Under the pieces are notes generated by a model. The model saw nothing but the letters and a program-made list of their open reading frames with translations, was not told where the DNA came from and searched no databases. The translations under genes and the position numbers were made by a program. A DNA stretch of 64,000 nt from an uncultured Dorea sp. (lineage in GTDB: Bacteria; Bacillota; Clostridia; Lachnospirales; Lachnospiraceae), in NCBI GenBank assembly GCA_947652615.1, contig CANTDX010000002.1, positions 106,938 to 170,937 on the forward strand, read 5' to 3'. Shown piece by piece: positions 60,339 to 64,000 of the stretch; within the stretch, counting starts at the first letter, position 1, and each line of letters begins with the position of its first letter.

Positions 60339-61373
60339 TTAGCCTACCTGGAAACCGTACTTCAACGGATCTTCCGGATCGATCAGGTATGTAGCTACGC
60401 CCGTCAGGTAGCAGCTTCCGGTGATCATCGGAACAACGGCGTCAAAGTCGCCGACCTTCGTGGTCTCTTTGATCACGCCCTTGAATAAGGAACCGATGAA
60501 GCTCTCATAAATGAATTCTTCTCCGACCTTGATCTCGCCCCAGTGATGGAGAGTCGCGAGCTTCGCGCTTGTTCCGGTTCCGCACGGTGAACGGTCTGCC
60601 ATAGCGTCGCCGAAGATAACCACGTTCCTCATCGTAGCCTTCTCCGGATTCGGAGTCGGTCCGTAGAATTCAACCAGGTCAACGCTTGTGATGTCAAGAA
60701 GCGGATGCTGGATCTCGATCTCCTTGTTGATGATATCTAACATCTTCATTCCAAGCTTCGTGTACTCAGGAACGGTTTTAGGGTTGATCTCGCCGATATC
60801 GAGCTTGGTGGTGTCAACCAGAGCGAAGAAGCTTCCGCCAAAGGAGATGGTGAATTCGATCTCTTTGCCGTCGATCGTAACCTTCTGGTTCTCCTTGTAT
60901 ACGAAGGACGGAACGTTGGTCAGTGTAACGTTCTCAACCTTGCCGTTCTTAACGATGGCTTTCGTGCGGATCAGGCCTGCAGGAGCATCCAGGACAACCT
61001 CATTCTCGCCTTCCTTGGAATCTACGAGCCCTGCCTCAACAGCAACGGTAACAGCGCCGATGGTGCAGTGTCCGCACATATTCAGATACCCGCCTGTATC
61101 CATGAACATAACGCCGAAATCAGCTTCCTTGTTCACTGGCTCGCACAGGAATGCGCCGAACATATCGTGATGTCCGCGGGGCTCGAACATAAGAGCGGTA
61201 CGAACGTGGTCGTAGTTCTCTTCCATCCATTTCTTCTTCTCGATCATGGTGTTGCCTTCCGGCTCCGGGAAACCGCCGATCACGATGCGGCAGAACTCTC
61301 CGACGGTATGGGAGTCAACGACCTGTAATGCACCTTCGAAACGCTCAAAATTAACATTAGCTTTCAATTCCAT
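60339..61373 (-). CDS. prdF: Proline racemase
   Basis: This 344-residue cofactor-independent enzyme converts L-proline to D-proline, the substrate of D-proline reductase. Both catalytic cysteines are present: Cys100 in MCGHCTIG and Cys264 in DRSPCGTGTS, which separates true racemases and epimerases from the Thr-containing dehydratases. The length is normal. It is divergent from selC and prdC-prdA, and its promoter and a TetR-like palindrome lie in the shared gap. Hydroxyproline epimerase is an alternative, but the prd context favours proline. Confidence 0.93.
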   Translation of the reverse strand: MELKANVNFERFEGALQVVDSHTVGEFCRIVIGGFPEPEGNTMIEKKKWMEENYDHVRTALMFEPRGHHDMFGAFLCEPVNKEADFGVMFMDTGGYLNMCGHCTIGAVTVAVEAGLVDSKEGENEVVLDAPAGLIRTKAIVKNGKVENVTLTNVPSFVYKENQKVTIDGKEIEFTISFGGSFFALVDTTKLDIGEINPKTVPEYTKLGMKMLDIINKEIEIQHPLLDITSVDLVEFYGPTPNPEKATMRNVVIFGDAMADRSPCGTGTSAKLATLHHWGEIKVGEEFIYESFIGSLFKGVIKETTKVGDFDAVVPMITGSCYLTGVATYLIDPEDPLKYGFQVG

Positions 61374-61531
61374 AGTTCTTGTACCTCCTAAAATGATAGA
61401 TTGGTTATGATTTATAGAATTAATCTATAAATGTTTATAAAAACACGTTGAAAGTCCCCTTACTCTCGCCGTGTCTTTTTCAAAAATAATCAGGGGAAGG
61501 TCCGCGGGAACAGCAAATAATTAACAATTAG

Positions 61532-61544
61532 ACTACGTTCTAGT
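61532..61544. promoter_or_regulatory. TetR-type palindrome in the prdF leader
   Basis: ACTA, five bases and TAGT form an inverted repeat about 20-30 bases downstream of the predicted prdF transcription start, nested in a wider AACAGC/GCTGTT inverted repeat (61509-61552). Its position would block elongation from the prdF promoter. Confidence 0.45.
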
Positions 61545-61567
61545 ACGCTGTTCAATTTCTTATCTAC

Positions 61568-61596
61568 ATTATGGACGAAAAACCTTGAAAAGTCAA
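61568..61596 (-). promoter_or_regulatory. Promoter of prdF
   Basis: On the minus strand TTGACT and CATAAT are separated by 17 bases, giving a leader of about 190 bases. The rest of the 61374-61684 gap is AT-rich and shows no reading frame. Confidence 0.65.
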
Positions 61597-61631
61597 TGAT
61601 TTTTTGGTATTATAAAAATATAAAAAAAGTG

Positions 61632-61660
61632 TTGAAATGAAGAGCAATTTGTGCTATCGT
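61632..61660 (+). promoter_or_regulatory. Promoter of the selenocysteine tRNA gene
   Basis: TTGAAA and TATCGT are separated by 17 bases, ending 24 bases before the tRNA. It could also drive prdC downstream. Confidence 0.55.
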
Positions 61661-61684
61661 GTAAAACACATGAATAACATTTAT

Positions 61685-61782
61685 GGGGGTAGATGGGTGA
61701 CTGGTGTGCCTCCTGGTCTTCAAAACCAGTGTGGGGCGTTAAGAGCGTCCTGGGTGGGTTCGATTCCCACATGCCCTCGCCA
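61685..61782 (+). tRNA. selC: Selenocysteine tRNA (anticodon TCA)
   Basis: This 98-base tRNA is charged with Ser and converted by SelA to Sec-tRNA. The anticodon stem CTGGT/ACCAG encloses the loop CTTCAAA, with anticodon TCA reading UGA. An extended 8-position acceptor stem, a long D stem, a long variable arm (GGGGCGTTAAGAGCGTCC region), the T-arm GTGGGTTCGATTCCCAC and an encoded terminal GCCA are all diagnostic. It lies between prdF and prdC, beside the main users of selenocysteine. Confidence 0.96.
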
Positions 61783-61888
61783 AGAGGATCATTTATAGAA
61801 GATATTTATAGATAGATGCGGAAGTAAGTAGACGAATTTTTTTATAGAAGTTCTGTTTGTTACTTAATAATCAATGTAAAGGAGAAGG

Positions 61889-63232
61889 ATGTCAATGGGA
61901 AATGTACAGATTTTATTGCGTCAGCATGTCGGTGCACCGTGCGCGGCGATCGTACAGGCAGGGGATGAAGTGAAAAAGGGCACGAAGATCGCGACGCCTA
62001 CAGGGCTTGGAGCGAACATTTTTTCCAGCGTATACGGCGTGGTGGAAGAAGTATTGGAAGACAGGATCGTGATCAGGCCCAGCGAAGAGCAGAAGGATGA
62101 GTTCGTACCGATCGAAGTGGAAGACGAGAACGATAAGCTTGCCATCGTGAAGGAAGCGGGTATCGTAGGCATGGGCGGAGCCGGATTCCCGACCGGCGTG
62201 AAGATCGGAACGGACCTGAAGGGCGGCTATGTCCTGGTCAACGCAGCGGAGTGTGAGCCGGGCCTGCGCCATAACATTATGCAGTTAGAAGAGAAGACGG
62301 ACATTACGATCAGGGGACTTAAGTATTGTATGGAGATCTCCAATGCATCGAAGGGGATCATTGCAATCAAGAAGAAGAATGAGAAGGCGGTACAGATCTT
62401 GAGAGAGGCGATCAAGGGCGACGACAGCCTCACGATCCATTTGCTCCCGGATATCTACCCGATGGGAGAGGAGAGAGCGGTCGTAAGGGAATGCTTGGAT
62501 AAGCTTCTGGACCCGACACAGCTTCCGTCAGCGGCGGATGCAGTAGTGATCAACTGTGAGACCCTGCTTCGTATTGCCGAGGCGATCGAGGAGAAGAAGC
62601 CGTGCTTCTCTAAGAATATGACGGTGATCGGCAAGATCAAGGGCGGCAATGAACCGCACGTGTACATGGATGTTCCGGTAGGAACCAGCGTGGGCGACAT
62701 GATCGAGAGGGCCGGCGGTATCGAGGAACCGTACGGAGAGATCATCATGGGCGGACCATTTACAGGGAAGTCTACGACATTAGACGCACCGGTTACGAAG
62801 ACGACAGGCGGCATCATCGTAACGATTGAATTCCCGGATCTGCACGGGGCTCCGGTCGGACTTCTTGTCTGTGCATGCGGCGGAAGCGAAGACCGTATGC
62901 GCGAGATCTGCGAGAAGATGAATGGAAAAGTGGTTTCCGTGGCAAGATGTAAGCAGGCGGTTGAGCCGAAGCCGGGCGCTGCATTGAAGTGCGAGAATCC
63001 GGGCAACTGTCCGGGACAGGCGCAGAAGTGCCTGCAGTTCAAGAAGGACGGCGCAGAGTACATCATTATCGGCAACTGCTCAGACTGCTCGAATACGGTT
63101 ATGGGTTCTGCACCGAAGATGAAGCTTAAGACATTCCATCAGACAGACCATGTGATGAGGACGATCGGACACGCGCTGTACAGAAGGCTGACTGTTTCCA
63201 AGCAGGTAGATCAGCTTCCGAACGGCAAATAA
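61889..63232 (+). CDS. prdC: Electron transfer protein PrdC (RnfC-like) for proline reductase
   Basis: This 447-residue cytoplasmic protein is related to RnfC. It has an N-terminal sandwich-hybrid domain (QHVGAPCAAI), the NAD/flavin-binding-like GMGGAGFPTGVKI and NAAECEPGLRHN motifs, and a Cys-rich C-terminal part (CENPGNCPGQAQKC, GNCSDCSN). PrdC passes electrons, ultimately from NADH, to D-proline reductase. Some clostridial PrdC proteins contain selenocysteine; here there is no in-frame TGA and these positions are Cys. Start codons at 61889 and 61895 are both possible. prdA follows after 223 bases. Confidence 0.93.
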   Translation: MSMGNVQILLRQHVGAPCAAIVQAGDEVKKGTKIATPTGLGANIFSSVYGVVEEVLEDRIVIRPSEEQKDEFVPIEVEDENDKLAIVKEAGIVGMGGAGFPTGVKIGTDLKGGYVLVNAAECEPGLRHNIMQLEEKTDITIRGLKYCMEISNASKGIIAIKKKNEKAVQILREAIKGDDSLTIHLLPDIYPMGEERAVVRECLDKLLDPTQLPSAADAVVINCETLLRIAEAIEEKKPCFSKNMTVIGKIKGGNEPHVYMDVPVGTSVGDMIERAGGIEEPYGEIIMGGPFTGKSTTLDAPVTKTTGGIIVTIEFPDLHGAPVGLLVCACGGSEDRMREICEKMNGKVVSVARCKQAVEPKPGAALKCENPGNCPGQAQKCLQFKKDGAEYIIIGNCSDCSNTVMGSAPKMKLKTFHQTDHVMRTIGHALYRRLTVSKQVDQLPNGK

Positions 63233-63455
63233 GTATACGGTATTACTGCTGCGGATGATAAGCCGAAGGACCCCCGATTCCTTAGGCTGGAGACGTCAGA
63301 GGTATACTCCGCTTCGTCTGCGGCTGTATATATACATCAAAGGCCGTGTAAGCTGCGGCTGCCTGTGCGGCATGTATAAGAGCAGGCCGGAACAGGGATT
63401 ATAATCTATGCGGACCGTAAGGGACGCTCGGACCAAATTAAGGAGGGAAAACAAT

Positions 63456-64000
63456 ATGTCAATCACAGCTGAAACAGCGAAAGCACACGCTCATGATCCT
63501 GCGGTATTATGTTGTAGAGCAGAAGCTGGCATTACAATCGAAGCTGCTAATCTGGAAGATCCGGCGATCTTTGATGATTTGGTAGATTCAGGATTATTGA
63601 ACCTGGATGGAGCATTGACCATCGAGGAAGTTTTGGGAGCAAAACTTACAAAAACTTGTGATTCACTTTGCCCGCTTACTGCGGATGTTGTAGAGGGTGC
63701 TAAGGCGCCGAGCAAGCCGGCAGCAGCGGAAGAAGAAGCAGCGCCGGCACCGGCGGCAGAGCCGGTTGCATCACCGGTTGCAGCGGCACCGGCAGCAGGC
63801 GGAGTATTGAAGATCCATATCGGAGAAGGCAAGGATATCGATCTTGAGATCCCGGTTGGAGCACTTGGCGGCGGAAGTGCGGCAGCAGAAGCACCGGCAG
63901 GCGGAAGTGTAGTGGCAGCGGTTGCGGCACCTGTAGAAGAGGTGAAAGAAGAGAAGGTTGTAAGAACTTTAACAAGAAAGCATTTTAAGATCACAGAGGT
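63456..64000 (+). CDS. prdA: D-proline reductase proprotein PrdA (N-terminal part, cut by window end)
   Basis: The frame is open from an ATG with AGGAGG 6 bases upstream to the end of the window (181 codons), so the gene is partial. The protein starts MSITAETAKAHAHDPAVLCC, has conserved Cys in TCDSLCP, then a long Ala/Pro/Glu-rich linker (about residues 83-115) and a second Gly/Ala-rich linker before RTLTRKHFKITEV. PrdA is later cleaved to give the pyruvoyl-bearing subunit of D-proline reductase; the cleavage-site Cys lies beyond the window. The Sec-containing PrdB is expected next. Antisense frames here are artefacts of the Ala-rich linker. Confidence 0.93.
   Translation, partial: MSITAETAKAHAHDPAVLCCRAEAGITIEAANLEDPAIFDDLVDSGLLNLDGALTIEEVLGAKLTKTCDSLCPLTADVVEGAKAPSKPAAAEEEAAPAPAAEPVASPVAAAPAAGGVLKIHIGEGKDIDLEIPVGALGGGSAAAEAPAGGSVVAAVAAPVEEVKEEKVVRTLTRKHFKITE

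Noticed and set aside
61889..63232. Possible selenocysteine codon in prdC
   Set aside because: The whole frame was read and has no internal TGA; the relevant positions are Cys.
63233..63455. Sigma-54 promoter for prdA
   Set aside because: The proline reductase operon of Clostridioides difficile uses sigma-54, but no TGGCAC-N5-TTGC-like element is visible in this 223-base gap. Only short GC-rich hairpins and a TATATATA stretch were seen, and no clear promoter could be assigned.
63491..63994. A 167-residue Ala/Ser/Pro-rich minus-strand frame
   Set aside because: It is the antisense of the Ala/Pro-rich linker of prdA, which explains both its length and its composition.
1..64000. CRISPR arrays, insertion sequences, integrases or prophage genes
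   Set aside because: No regularly spaced repeats, transposase, integrase or phage structural genes were recognised in the window.

Overview
The window looks like a chromosome segment of a gut Lachnospiraceae bacterium, broadly of the Clostridium scindens/Dorea kind. The grounds are Gram-positive gene architecture (strong AGGAGG ribosome binding sites, sigma-A promoters with 17-bp spacers, lipoprotein substrate binders, BceAB/MacB-type ABC exporters), moderate GC, a type I holin-like toxin, and a Stickland D-proline reductase locus with selenocysteine machinery. The species cannot be fixed from the sequence alone.

Layout. (1) 1-14670: a sugar or polyol utilisation locus. A ribose-type ABC transporter (lipoprotein, double ATPase, permease) is followed by a two-subunit transketolase. 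A minus-strand operon then encodes a 2-hydroxyacid dehydrogenase, KDPG-type aldolase, phosphotriesterase-like hydrolase, cupin phosphoglucose isomerase and a shikimate-dehydrogenase-like oxidoreductase. A divergent plus operon carries two zinc dehydrogenases and an FGGY kinase, and a DeoR repressor follows. The substrate is not recognisable. (2) 14681-18682: a small accessory stretch with a conserved hypothetical, an IbrA/IbrB-like pair (PAPS-reductase-like plus ParB-like) and an AT-rich AAA ATPase/nuclease-fold gene. (3) 18703-32940: a GH42 beta-galactosidase, two response regulator/histidine kinase pairs, a BceAB-like ABC exporter, a chemoreceptor and a second, minus-strand ABC exporter. (4) 33161-38696: a PucR regulator with an amidohydrolase, an M20 peptidase and an unusual membrane protein, probably a nitrogen-compound catabolic unit. 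(5) 38768-42361: a minus operon of XpaC-like, solute-binding/VWA and TelA proteins. (6) 42518-42936: a type I toxin-antitoxin module beside tRNA-Gly. (7) 43070-50426: a MacB-like exporter with a membrane-anchored partner, an EIIC-like membrane protein, a cobalamin adenosyltransferase, a small alarmone synthetase and a PHP-domain protein.

(8) 50443-64000 is a selenium island: yedF, selD, selA, selB, a LysR regulator, a SufS/CsdB-like aminotransferase, the putative selenium transporter yedE, a TusA-like carrier, a DUF3343 protein, a TetR regulator, prdF (proline racemase), tRNA-Sec, prdC and the start of prdA. selD contains an in-frame UGA at codon 16, so selenophosphate synthetase is itself a selenoprotein. 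The logic is coherent: selenium is taken up (YedE), carried or mobilised (YedF, aminotransferase, TusA-like, DUF3343), activated (SelD), loaded onto tRNA-Sec (SelA) and delivered to ribosomes (SelB) for D-proline reductase, whose Sec subunit PrdB should lie just past the right edge.

Promoters, hairpins and start sites were read by eye; no alignment or folding program was run.
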